Of a DNA stretch of 64,000 nucleotides, positions 56,627 to 64,000 are shown piece after piece. The DNA is taken from positions 1-64,000 of the forward strand of contig NZ_FUXB01000013.1 in the NCBI RefSeq assembly GCF_900167345.1. Direction: 5' to 3'. The notes beneath the pieces were generated by a model. The model saw nothing but the letters and a program-made list of their open reading frames with translations, made no database searches and was not told the DNA's origin. A program made the position numbers and the translations under genes. Position 1 is the first letter of the stretch. Each line of letters starts with the position of its first letter. This stretch comes from Vibrio cincinnatiensis DSM 19608. Its GTDB lineage: Bacteria; Pseudomonadota; Gammaproteobacteria; Enterobacterales; Vibrionaceae.

Positions 56627-57763
56627 TTACTTTCTCGACAAGCTAATAATTTGAATTACGGGAAATACCGCTGCATATATCACTATAAGAACAATAAAAA
56701 ACGTCGGAAGAATTACACCAAAACTTGATGCCAACAGCATTACAATAGCACTTGTCAAACAAACAAAGACAGAATGTTTAGTAATTGACTTATCGTCTGT
56801 CGCTCCTTTATATATTGAATAGACTAATGTTTCGAAGACATTACAAAATTTAGCCAGCGTTATGACCAATGCCATAAACCAATTAAACTTATCGTCTAGA
56901 TTGAAGCCGTAGGTGAAATAAGCCATTACCATTATACCGGAGAGTACAGCCATCAATAATAGAAATGCTACCAGCAAGTATTTAACATCAAACAAAAAAT
57001 TAAAGCTTCGTTTTTTCTCTCTCATCGCTATCTTTGAAAGTATATTCAAAGGAAAGCTAACCAACCCAGATATCATAATTAATGGAAGAATGGCCTTCAC
57101 ATCGGCCTTTGAAAAAAGAAATAAAACTATAATCTTATCAAAGTATCTATTAAAAGTTGGAACCCCTGAATATAAAATAGCCAGTCCTTTATCTTTTATG
57201 AAATTGAAAGATTTTAAATAGTATACGTTCAATCTCTCTCTAAAATAGCACTCGTAGCATCCAAAGAGCACAAGTGTTAGAGATCCAGCTACTATATACG
57301 CTTCGTAAGGCCTATTGAATACAACAAAGTAAACCGTTGCTATTAGAGAGTTAAAAATTATAACAAAAATCAATATAAAACTGTCTTTTTCAGCTCTCAA
57401 GTATCCTATACAAGCGTCTATCAGGTATAATATGATGGAAAATAAAACCATCTCCACTCCCATAGCGAACTGTATAAAAATGCATGCTATGAATAATGAA
57501 AATGCAATAATATAATAATATGTATTGATCTTTAACCCATCGTTATTTATTGCCTTACCAAATGTGATTGAGCAGTTATAAGCCATAGTGTTCAACACGC
57601 TAGCAAGCAACATCACATAGTAAAAATCGGCATTGAACTGTTGATATAAGCTCTGGTTTGTTTCGTATAATATGGGCTGAAAAACCAGCTGTATAACAGC
57701 CAGAGATATGATTACAGATGCAAAGTTTAGCACCACATTTTCAAAGAACTTTTTGTTCATCAT
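56627..57763 (-). CDS. wzx: O-antigen flippase (Wzx-like)
   Basis: A 378-residue protein with about 10-12 hydrophobic helices and no soluble domain. It contains LYSGVPTFNRYFDKIIVLFL in the middle, typical of polysaccharide-transport (MATE/MVF-like) proteins that flip the lipid-linked O-unit. Assignment rests on topology and location. I chose the start MMNKKFFENVV (GGGA upstream); a longer frame would begin inside the neighbouring IS end and is rejected. The IS element lies immediately upstream. Confidence 0.8.
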   Translation of the reverse strand: MMNKKFFENVVLNFASVIISLAVIQLVFQPILYETNQSLYQQFNADFYYVMLLASVLNTMAYNCSITFGKAINNDGLKINTYYYIIAFSLFIACIFIQFAMGVEMVLFSIILYLIDACIGYLRAEKDSFILIFVIIFNSLIATVYFVVFNRPYEAYIVAGSLTLVLFGCYECYFRERLNVYYLKSFNFIKDKGLAILYSGVPTFNRYFDKIIVLFLFSKADVKAILPLIMISGLVSFPLNILSKIAMREKKRSFNFLFDVKYLLVAFLLLMAVLSGIMVMAYFTYGFNLDDKFNWFMALVITLAKFCNVFETLVYSIYKGATDDKSITKHSVFVCLTSAIVMLLASSFGVILPTFFIVLIVIYAAVFPVIQIISLSRK

Positions 57764-57772
57764 TAAAAATCC

Positions 57773-57838
57773 CACGGAAAAATCATGAACATCCTTGCTA
57801 CATAAGGGCTCAAAGCTGGTCAAAAACTTCACAACGAG
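57773..57838. mobile_element. IS1358-type end fragment beside the IS
   Basis: From CACGGAAAAATCATGAACATC this 66-base stretch resembles the right end of the neighbouring IS read inwards, including TTG.TA.ATAAGGGCT. It directly precedes the left end of the intact element, so it is likely a leftover end of another copy. Confidence 0.55.
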
Positions 57839-59164
57839 CACGGAAACCGCATGAACATCACCGCCCTTTAAGGCTTTCGAGAACCTTACTTAAGTAGTTT
57901 TCATCCATTGCGCAGTTCATTCGTTTGCGTTTAATCCCACCTTTAAAGGTGGTTTCACTCTTTAATAGGTTCAAACACATCTGCCTGATCCTGGCTAAAG
58001 CCTCTACTCGATCGTCTGCTCTTATACGAGAATTGTCCTCACAAAAGGCGGTATCAAGCGACCAATGCATCACTTCTACACCCCAATGAGAACGCGTCGC
58101 TTCCAGTAATCTTTGAGCTTCTAAGTCTTTAGAGCTGATGTAGTATCGAATACTCACATCTTGCTCTGTGGCGACCGCCGATTCTTGCCGAATTGAAGCA
58201 ACAATACCCATGGATTTTAGTTCGGGCCATTCATGCTCAATATCACCTAAAACCGATAAATCACGGTTCACTAAAGCCACTCTCGTTTCCGTTCTTCCGT
58301 GACTTTTTTCTTGAGTACTATAAGAACTGCCGTCAAAGTCTTGAAGCATCTCCATTCGAAAATAATCATCAAAAGCTTGCTCAAGCATTCCCTGATTCCC
58401 TTTAACGGCTAACAAATAATCCGCTTCTTTATCGAGGATTTTCTGCGCTATTTTCTTTTGGCATCCCATGGCATCAATAGTAATCAAGCAGCCTTTTACC
58501 TCTAGCAACTCAAGTAGCTTGGGGATCGCGGTAATTTCATTACTTTTACTATCAACCTTCTGTTGGCCGGTACCCATTCCGTTCGCTGTAGCAAAAGCAT
58601 TCACCATGTGGATCGTTCCTTTACCCTTCGAGCGGTCATAAGAGCCACGTAATGTTTTGCCGTCGATAGCGATGACTTCTCCATCTGTCAGTGTATGGCA
58701 CTCCTTCATCCAAGCGATAAAGCTTCTTTGTAACGCTGCCGGATTAATCATGCCCATCACACGAGACAGCGTATCTGCAGAAGGAATTCCCGCTTCAAAG
58801 TGACCGTAGCTTTTGAGGAAATCTAAGCGAGCATTGCCAAAATCGATAATCCCATCCCAGCCATCATGGCCTGACAAAACACCACAAATTGTCAGCAAAA
58901 TAATATCTGATAATTTGTGTGCTATTTTGTTTTCCTGTCGATAATCTTTAATGATTTGAAAGTGCATAAATGGGTTGGTTAACTCGCTCATATTTAGGCT
59001 CCTATATTGTCTAGGAGCTATTACAAAACAACGAAAATGATCTACAAGACGATCTTTAATTTCATGTCGTTACATTCAATAGTTGGGATAACTGATAGGT
59101 TCAAAGCTAATTTTTAGCATCTTCGCAGCCCTTATATATCAACGATCTTCATGCGGTTTCCCTG
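57839..59164 (-). mobile_element. IS1358-like insertion sequence (ISAs1 family)
   Basis: A 1326-base element bounded by imperfect inverted repeats: left CACGGAAACCGCATGAAC, right (minus strand) CAGGGAAACCGCATGAAG; the first 21 bases differ at 2 positions. It holds one transposase gene. Ends of the ISAs1 family typically begin CAGGG. No direct target duplication is seen (left flank TCACAACGAG, right flank CCTTTAAACA). IS1358 is known inside O-antigen loci of V. cholerae O1/O139 and V. anguillarum, matching this location between wzx and wzy. Confidence 0.82.
57858..58991 (-). CDS. ISAs1-family transposase
   Basis: A 377-residue DDE transposase without stops or frameshifts. N-terminal KDYRQENKIAHKLSDIILLT and GIPSADTLSRVMG, first Asp in VIAIDGKTLRGSYDR, second Asp in LITIDAMGCQKKIA, and Glu in WSLDTAFCEDNSRIR after SHWGVEVMHW. 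Length and motifs match IS1358-like transposases. The stop codon is about 20 bases inside the left inverted repeat. It has the same orientation as the surrounding polysaccharide genes, so operon transcription may read through. Confidence 0.93.
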   Translation of the reverse strand: MSELTNPFMHFQIIKDYRQENKIAHKLSDIILLTICGVLSGHDGWDGIIDFGNARLDFLKSYGHFEAGIPSADTLSRVMGMINPAALQRSFIAWMKECHTLTDGEVIAIDGKTLRGSYDRSKGKGTIHMVNAFATANGMGTGQQKVDSKSNEITAIPKLLELLEVKGCLITIDAMGCQKKIAQKILDKEADYLLAVKGNQGMLEQAFDDYFRMEMLQDFDGSSYSTQEKSHGRTETRVALVNRDLSVLGDIEHEWPELKSMGIVASIRQESAVATEQDVSIRYYISSKDLEAQRLLEATRSHWGVEVMHWSLDTAFCEDNSRIRADDRVEALARIRQMCLNLLKSETTFKGGIKRKRMNCAMDENYLSKVLESLKGR

Positions 59165-60369
59165 CCTTTAAACATGGGCATATTCATGCGATTTTCCTGC
59201 TTATTATCTGAAATCGGGACTTTCATATGCGCCAAGAACAATGCTATCGAGAGAAGTGGAAAATTATCATTCAAATCCCCAGAAAACATTGAAGCTAAAA
59301 GTATAATCATACCTGAGTATGCAATATACGCAGTAAAATCAAATTTTCTTTGGGGTACAGTGAAAAAAGCCACTGAAAACCGATGAATAATAAACACGGA
59401 TAATGCAAGTCCTATGAAACCGAAGAAAAATATCAATTCAAGGACGAAATTATGAGGGTACTTAAATCCTTCTTGACCATAAGCCGTAAAGAAATCCTCA
59501 TACATCATACCCAGTGGATATTCCATCAAGATCGCATCACTAAATAGATCTTGCATTGGAGAGAATCTAAGCTTTAATGATTCACCGTCTTCTATATCAA
59601 ATGATGTTAAACGATCAATAGCGGGGTGATATTCTTTAATAGACTCTGGACTAAAATAGACAAACACGGCAATAAGAGAAAACACAAACACTAGTTTTGT
59701 GAATGTGTTTTTTATGCTCAAACGTCCATAATAGTAATGAGCAAAAACAACCGCCATGATAAGAAAAACAATCACTCCACCTCTAGAACCTATACCTATC
59801 AAACAGGCTAAGTAAAGAGCACTCACTATAAAAACAAGAGACAGCTTTAATAATTTACTTCTGAAGTCAAACAATAAAAGTAAAGCAAGAGAAGTAATAG
59901 CTTGAACTCTATACAAAATATTTGGTCCGAAAATAAACTTTGCTCGACCATCAGCTGTAGTGGAAAGAAAGTGAATTCCAACAAAAAAAATAAGAAAAAA
60001 AGCCAGAAATAAAGTGGCCATTAGCTTTTGATTTAGCCTTTCCGACTCATGAAATGCCTGAAACTGGACTAGGAATATATAGCCGATAATTCCATTTATA
60101 ACCCACATAAAGTAATCAGGTTTGTAATCTATCCAAATACTGGTTACCAGTATGGGGCATATTAACAATGATAGGGGGAGTATATTCCCTCTATATATTG
60201 AACAGTCAAGGCGAGTTAAAAAAAGCAGGAAACCAACAGTTGCGTAAAGCACGACAATTACAGGTACACTTCCTATAAAAACCCCATCGCCACTAAAGTA
60301 TAGAAAAAACAAAGCAATAGAGAATAAAATACTATACAGCAGCCTATCTGAATGATTAATATTCACCAC
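59149..60369 (-). CDS. wzy: O-antigen polymerase (Wzy-like)
   Basis: A 406-residue protein with about 10-12 hydrophobic helices and a large loop (about 225-300, containing PMQDLFSDAILMEYPLGM and KYPHNFVLELIFFFGFIGL, typical of Wzy_C/O-antigen ligase proteins). It probably polymerises O-units. The last six residues (KGRETA) and the stop codon come from the right end of the IS, and some ten residues before them (ENRMNMPMF) come from a second IS-end-like motif. The native C-terminus has therefore been replaced or truncated. It overlaps the rfbD-like gene by 14 bases. Confidence 0.82.
   Translation of the reverse strand: MVNINHSDRLLYSILFSIALFFLYFSGDGVFIGSVPVIVVLYATVGFLLFLTRLDCSIYRGNILPLSLLICPILVTSIWIDYKPDYFMWVINGIIGYIFLVQFQAFHESERLNQKLMATLFLAFFLIFFVGIHFLSTTADGRAKFIFGPNILYRVQAITSLALLLLFDFRSKLLKLSLVFIVSALYLACLIGIGSRGGVIVFLIMAVVFAHYYYGRLSIKNTFTKLVFVFSLIAVFVYFSPESIKEYHPAIDRLTSFDIEDGESLKLRFSPMQDLFSDAILMEYPLGMMYEDFFTAYGQEGFKYPHNFVLELIFFFGFIGLALSVFIIHRFSVAFFTVPQRKFDFTAYIAYSGMIILLASMFSGDLNDNFPLLSIALFLAHMKVPISDNKQENRMNMPMFKGRETA
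59180..59199 (-). repeat. Second IS-end-like motif inside the wzy 3' end
   Basis: On the minus strand CAGGAAAATCGCATGAATAT repeats the IS terminal sequence CAGGGAAACCGCATGAAGAT with four changes, 35 bases outside the true IS end. It is translated as part of Wzy. Confidence 0.6.
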
Positions 60370-61231
60370 AACTCACTATTTCTAGAATCTTCTCATCTAT
60401 ATTTTTTGGCTTGATACCCAATAAGGCCTTCATCTTTGAATTATCAAAAGATGTATCTTTTGGTCGTGATGCAGCCATTTTGAAACTCTTACCGTCAACT
60501 TTTGTGATCTTATCTTCACTGACCCCAATAAGCCTTGCCACTCTATACCCTAAATCATATCGACATTCGGATACATCACCAGAAAGATTGTACAACCCTC
60601 GATAGTTTTCGAGTGCTAATTTTTTTATGGCTGCTGAGAGATCGGAGACATGAATCATATTAACTATATTATCGTCAACGAGCGTTAAGCTATCGCCATC
60701 CATCAGTTTTCTTATAATGAAACTTACTGGGTTATCTCTCTGGCCTTCTTTCTTTGGACCGTAAACTGTTATAGGTCGAGCAATTGCGTAGTTTTCTAAG
60801 TTATCGGCAATGTACTCATCGCTTTCCAATTTACACTGCCCATAATAGTTAATCGGGTAGCATGGACTTTCTTCGGAATATGGAGCATGTTCTCCATCAT
60901 ATACTGCGTTAGATGAAACATGCACCAATTTGACATCTTTACATTCCAGCAGTAATTCAACAAGTTGTTTCACAAAAGTGGTGTTTATAAGTCTACAACT
61001 TTCTTTTTCTGACTCACATTCATCCAAATTTGCTTTTGCAATACAATTTACGACAACATCTACCTTATTGTTTGAAATAATTGCTCGGATGTTCTGAATC
61101 ACATCTTTAATGCTGTCAGAATCAATTTTTGTTTTTTCTGGTAAAAGAAATAAATTTGACTCAGCTTGTAGTATTTGAAGAACCACGTTACCGACAAATC
61201 CATTTTCTCCTAATAGAAGGATATTCTTCAT
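60356..61231 (-). CDS. RmlD-like NAD(P)-dependent sugar reductase
   Basis: A 291-residue short-chain reductase. It has [50 protein letters not shown], catalytic [13 protein letters not shown], and the substrate region with [14 protein letters not shown], a hallmark of dTDP-4-dehydrorhamnose reductases. With rfbB, rfbA and rfbC in the locus it probably makes dTDP-L-rhamnose, or a related 6-deoxyhexose such as dTDP-6-deoxytalose. Sequence divergence from classical RfbD leaves the product open. It overlaps rfbA and wzy. Confidence 0.82.
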   Translation of the reverse strand: MKNILLLGENGFVGNVVLQILQAESNLFLLPEKTKIDSDSIKDVIQNIRAIISNNKVDVVVNCIAKANLDECESEKESCRLINTTFVKQLVELLLECKDVKLVHVSSNAVYDGEHAPYSEESPCYPINYYGQCKLESDEYIADNLENYAIARPITVYGPKKEGQRDNPVSFIIRKLMDGDSLTLVDDNIVNMIHVSDLSAAIKKLALENYRGLYNLSGDVSECRYDLGYRVARLIGVSEDKITKVDGKSFKMAASRPKDTSFDNSKMKALLGIKPKNIDEKILEIVSCGEY

Positions 61232-62103
61232 GCTGATTCTACTAACCCCATTAGATATTTACCATATTTATTTTTTTTCATTGACTCACCAAGTTTCAAC
61301 AGATGTTCATTTGAAAGCCAACCATTTCGCCACGCCACTTCCTCGAGGCAGGCTACTTTCAGACCTTGTATATGTTCGATTGTCTGAATAAATGAAGACG
61401 CTTCATGCAAACTTTCATGTGTACCAGTATCTAACCAAGCAAAGCCTCTGCCTAACAGTTCAACGTTTAGGCTACCATCGTCGAGGTACATTTTGTTTAC
61501 TGAAGTAATTTCAAGTTCACCTCGGTCGGATGGCTCTACTTGCTTCGCCATCTCAACAACGCGATTGTCGTAAAAATAGAGCCCCGTTACTGCGTAGTTA
61601 GATTTAGGCACGTTAGGTTTTTCCTCAATGGAAATAGCCTTCATACTTTCATCAAACTCTACTACGCCAAAACGCTCAGGATCCTTGACCTGATAACCAA
61701 AGACTGTCGATATTCCTTTTTCGGTTAGCTCTTTTGCTCTTTGCAACTGTCTGCCAAATGACTGCCCATAAAAAATATTATCTCCGAGTACAAGACACAC
61801 GTTGTCCCCAGCAATAAATTTTTCACCAATTATAAAAGCCTGAGCGAGGCCATCAGGATTGGGCTGAATAGCGTACTCTAAGGTAATTCCAAAATCACTA
61901 CCATCGCCAAGTAGCCTTTTAAAGCCTTCATTGTCTTCCGGCGTTGTTATTATTAGTATTTCTGAGATACCAGCTAACATAAGCGTAGACAATGGATAGT
62001 AGATCATTGGCTTATCATAAATGGGAAGTAGTTGCTTAGATACGCCTCGAGTCAGTGGGTATAAACGAGTGCCCGAGCCGCCAGCTAGAATAATACCTTT
62101 CAT
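61228..62103 (-). CDS. rfbA: Glucose-1-phosphate thymidylyltransferase
   Basis: A 291-residue nucleotidyltransferase making dTDP-glucose. It shows [63 protein letters not shown] and [15 protein letters not shown]. Length matches the family (about 290). It overlaps the rfbD-like gene by 4 bases and lies 84 bases after rfbB, with CTAGG-rich repeats in the gap. Confidence 0.97.
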   Translation of the reverse strand: MKGIILAGGSGTRLYPLTRGVSKQLLPIYDKPMIYYPLSTLMLAGISEILIITTPEDNEGFKRLLGDGSDFGITLEYAIQPNPDGLAQAFIIGEKFIAGDNVCLVLGDNIFYGQSFGRQLQRAKELTEKGISTVFGYQVKDPERFGVVEFDESMKAISIEEKPNVPKSNYAVTGLYFYDNRVVEMAKQVEPSDRGELEITSVNKMYLDDGSLNVELLGRGFAWLDTGTHESLHEASSFIQTIEHIQGLKVACLEEVAWRNGWLSNEHLLKLGESMKKNKYGKYLMGLVESA

Positions 62104-62110
62104 GGAGAAT

Positions 62111-62160
62111 AGGATCCTAGGTTAATAGGTCCTAGGTCCTAGGGAAAAGCTAGGGCATAG
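62111..62160. repeat. CCTAGG-rich repeat between rfbB and rfbA
   Basis: AGGATCCTAGG, AGGTCCTAGGTCCTAGGG and a further GCTAGGG follow one another in about 50 bases. The same CCTAGG unit recurs downstream of acs, between purH and purD, and between rfbB and wzz. Confidence 0.65.
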
Positions 62161-62187
62161 AACCAGAGGTTTGAAAAAGTTTGAAGG

Positions 62188-63318
62188 CTAGTTTATGCCT
62201 AATCGTTCACGTTGGTAGCTACCATCCTGAACATTTTGGCACCATTCTTGGTTGTCCAAATACCACTCAACCGTTTTGCGAATCCCAGATTCAAAGGTTT
62301 CTTCTGGCTTCCAACCTAATTCACGCTCAATCTTACTGGCATCAATCGCATAGCGTCTATCGTGCCCAGGGCGATCTTGCACGTAAGTGATTTGCTCAGC
62401 ATAGGATGTCGTTTTCGGCACTAAAGCGTCTAAAATGGTACAAATTGCTTCTACTACTTCAACGTTTTTCTTTTCATTATGGCCGCCAATGTTGTAGGTT
62501 TCGCCTACTTTACCTTCAGTGACTACTTTGTACAGTGCACGGGCATGGTCTTCGACATACAGCCAATCACGAATTTGATTACCCTGACCATAAACTGGTA
62601 ATAGCTTACCTTCTAATGCATTTAATATCACCAGCGGAATAAGCTTCTCTGGAAAATGATACGGGCCGTAGTTGTTTGAACAGTTAGTGACTATGGTGGG
62701 TAAACCATAAGTACGTAGCCACGCGCGAACTAAATGATCGCTCGATGCTTTGGATGCCGAATAAGGGCTAGATGGTGCATAAGCGGTGGTTTCAGTAAAC
62801 AAGGGTAAATTGTTAATGTTTAATGTTGAATTATTTTGAGTTAATTCACCATTCACCATTAAACATTCATCATTATTCTCAACTTCATCTGGGTGTGGCA
62901 GGTCGCCATACACTTCATCGGTTGAAATATGATGAAAACGAAACGCACCTTTACGCTCACCGTCTAAGGTATTCCAGTAGCTACGAGTTGCTTCTAATAG
63001 CGTATAAGTACCAACAATATTGGTTTCAATAAACGCAGCAGGGCCATCGATAGAGCGGTCAACATGGGACTCAGCAGCAAGGTGCATGACTGCATCCGGT
63101 TGATGCAAAGCAAAAACGCGATCCAATTCAGTGCGGTTACAAATGTCCACTTGCTCAAAAGCATAGCGTTCACTATCTGCAACCAACGCTAACGATTCTA
63201 AATTACCCGCGTAAGTCAACTTATCAAGGTTAACCACATTATCGTTGGTATTTTGAATAATATGGCGAATAACGGCAGAGCCAATAAAGCCAGCACCACC
63301 GGTGACAAGAATTTTCAT
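62188..63318 (-). CDS. rfbB: dTDP-glucose 4,6-dehydratase, with in-frame insertion
   Basis: Makes dTDP-4-keto-6-deoxyglucose from dTDP-glucose. The 376-residue protein has [36 protein letters not shown] (20), [39 protein letters not shown] and [13 protein letters not shown], nearly identical to E. coli RfbB (361 aa). Between DEVEN and LPLFTETT it carries about 20 extra residues ([20 protein letters not shown]) encoded by an AT-rich imperfect palindrome. The insertion lies in a loop near the substrate site where family members vary, so activity may be kept. CTAGG-rich repeats flank the gene on both sides. Confidence 0.95.
   Translation of the reverse strand: MKILVTGGAGFIGSAVIRHIIQNTNDNVVNLDKLTYAGNLESLALVADSERYAFEQVDICNRTELDRVFALHQPDAVMHLAAESHVDRSIDGPAAFIETNIVGTYTLLEATRSYWNTLDGERKGAFRFHHISTDEVYGDLPHPDEVENNDECLMVNGELTQNNSTLNINNLPLFTETTAYAPSSPYSASKASSDHLVRAWLRTYGLPTIVTNCSNNYGPYHFPEKLIPLVILNALEGKLLPVYGQGNQIRDWLYVEDHARALYKVVTEGKVGETYNIGGHNEKKNVEVVEAICTILDALVPKTTSYAEQITYVQDRPGHDRRYAIDASKIERELGWKPEETFESGIRKTVEWYLDNQEWCQNVQDGSYQRERLGIN
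62811..62880. repeat. AT-rich palindromic insertion inside rfbB
   Basis: The plus-strand arm AATGTTTAATGTTGAATT (62815-62832) has an imperfect inverted copy downstream, AATTCACC...CATTAAACATT (62843-62867). The segment is in frame and adds about 20 codons relative to other RfbB proteins. Confidence 0.65.
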
Positions 63319-63342
63319 TATTATTTCCTGAAAAAGGTTTTT

Positions 63343-63372
63343 GGGTCCTAGGACCTAGGTCCTAGGTCCTCA
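63343..63372. repeat. CCTAGG-rich repeat at the 3' end of wzz
   Basis: GGGTCCTAGGACC followed by TAGGTCCTAGGTCCTCAG overlaps the last codons and stop of wzz (residues DLGPRS and TAG). Same repeat unit as beside acs, purD and rfbA. Confidence 0.65.
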
Positions 63373-64000
63373 GTGTCTTCTTTCCTAAACGCAAACCGCA
63401 CTAAAACCATCGCCACGCCAAGCATGCCGCCGAGTAAGGTACCTAACACACAAATTAAGGCGCGTCTTGGCTTATCTTTTAGCTCTGGCACCACAGCAGG
63501 GTCAACGACTTTAAATACAAACTCATCTTGCACTTCAGCAAGCATCAAACTTTTCGTTTGTTCTTCAATCAGTTTGTAAAAGGTAGCTTGCATATCGGCC
63601 ACCGAGGTTCTTTGTAACTGCTCTTGCAGATAATTGAGATTTTGAGTGGTTTCGGCAATCGTGCGCTCACGCATCACTTGGTTAATCTCTTCCACTAACC
63701 ATGTGGCCCACTGCTGAGCAATAAAAGGGGAATAGTGTGAAACACTAACGGTATATAAACCGCTGTTTTTATCAGTAGAGACGGTGAGTATCTCTTTAAC
63801 AAACGTTTCATGCGCTTCTTGAGCGGTTGGTTTTGCACCACGTAGCCCTTTCGGTTCACGCAACCACGTTTGGGGTTGCTCATCGTATACCGTATCGTCA
63901 ATAATCAATTGATTGGTGGTTAAATCCCACCCTTTAGCTGCCATTAGCGGGACCAAAATATCGTACTTTTCAATAAAGTGTTCAATAAAACGGCGAGACT
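63348..64000 (-). CDS. wzz: Chain-length determinant protein Wzz (C-terminal part)
   Basis: The frame is open to the right edge, so the N-terminus is outside the window. The visible 217 residues contain the periplasmic helical part ([40 protein letters not shown]) and a proline-rich segment [14 protein letters not shown] before the second membrane helix ([20 protein letters not shown]), the known layout of Wzz/polysaccharide copolymerases that set O-antigen chain length. The last residues DLGPRS are encoded by a CCTAGG repeat, so the original terminus may have been altered. Confidence 0.9.
   Translation of the reverse strand, partial: SRRFIEHFIEKYDILVPLMAAKGWDLTTNQLIIDDTVYDEQPQTWLREPKGLRGAKPTAQEAHETFVKEILTVSTDKNSGLYTVSVSHYSPFIAQQWATWLVEEINQVMRERTIAETTQNLNYLQEQLQRTSVADMQATFYKLIEEQTKSLMLAEVQDEFVFKVVDPAVVPELKDKPRRALICVLGTLLGGMLGVAMVLVRFAFRKEDTEDLGPRS

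Noticed and set aside
57764..57841. N-terminal extension of wzx into the IS end
   Set aside because: It would be encoded by IS-end sequence and shows no membrane-protein character; the ATG at 57763 fits the hydrophobic start.
59174..59386. Plus-strand frame across the wzy 3' end
   Set aside because: It lies opposite a membrane-protein gene and IS-end repeats and has no start signal.
1..64000. CRISPR arrays, tRNA genes, integrase/attachment sites, toxin-antitoxin pairs
   Set aside because: I looked for regularly spaced repeats, cloverleaf-like segments and small paired genes and found none that can be supported.

Overview
The window looks like a chromosomal segment of a Vibrio species or close relative. 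Rho, thioredoxin, Fis, HU, AccB and DusB closely resemble their E. coli counterparts. Several traits are Vibrio-like: a CrbS-type sensor kinase close to acs, a 617-residue UbiD with a duplicated C-terminal block, a Vibrio-type ERIC element, and an IS1358-like (ISAs1 family) element inside an O-antigen locus. Species cannot be fixed from the sequence alone.

Layout. Bases 1-300 are the promoter and leader of a ribosomal RNA operon read leftwards; the 16S gene itself lies just outside the window. Next come housekeeping genes: fre and ubiD, rho, trxA, rhlB-gppA, then crbS, an MFS transporter, a cNMP/CBS/DUF294 protein with a DEDDh exonuclease, and acs. This is an acetate-switch neighbourhood. It is followed by aroQ-accB-accC, prmA, dusB-fis and a chemoreceptor. 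Bases 24.8-30.5 kb hold a complete lysine decarboxylase acid-response system (cadA, cadB, cadC). A ZntR-like regulator, purH-purD, a DUF1481 lipoprotein and hupA follow, then a CNNM-type membrane protein, a YbdG-type mechanosensitive channel, a YjaG homologue and a uracil-DNA-glycosylase-like protein.

From 39.6 kb the content becomes more accessory and almost everything is on the minus strand. There is a lipoprotein 5'-nucleotidase, then an uncharacterised pair made of a large lipoprotein and a predicted outer-membrane barrel, a UDP-uronate-type epimerase and a beta-CASP nuclease. From 48 kb to the right edge is a surface-polysaccharide (O-antigen or capsule) locus. It contains a membrane-bound UDP-sugar 4,6-dehydratase, a PLP aminotransferase, a HAD phosphatase, an ATP-grasp ligase, a PglC-like initiating phosphoglycosyl transferase, two glycosyltransferases (one only putative), a flippase (Wzx), a polymerase (Wzy), a dTDP-6-deoxysugar set (rfbB, rfbA, an rfbD-like gene, rfbC) and a truncated wzz at the edge. 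An intact IS1358-like element sits between wzx and wzy. The middle of the locus is visibly AT-richer than the flanks.

The most interesting points are: the IS end supplies the stop codon of wzy, and IS-end-like motifs recur in pairs at three places; a palindromic AT-rich segment is inserted in frame inside rfbB; a CCTAGG-rich repeat occurs at four gene borders and forms the 3' end of wzz; the ATP-grasp/HAD/aminotransferase/dehydratase/PglC block suggests an aminoacylated amino-sugar; and the lipoprotein plus barrel pair matches no family I know. No CRISPR array, tRNA gene, phage or dedicated defence system was seen.
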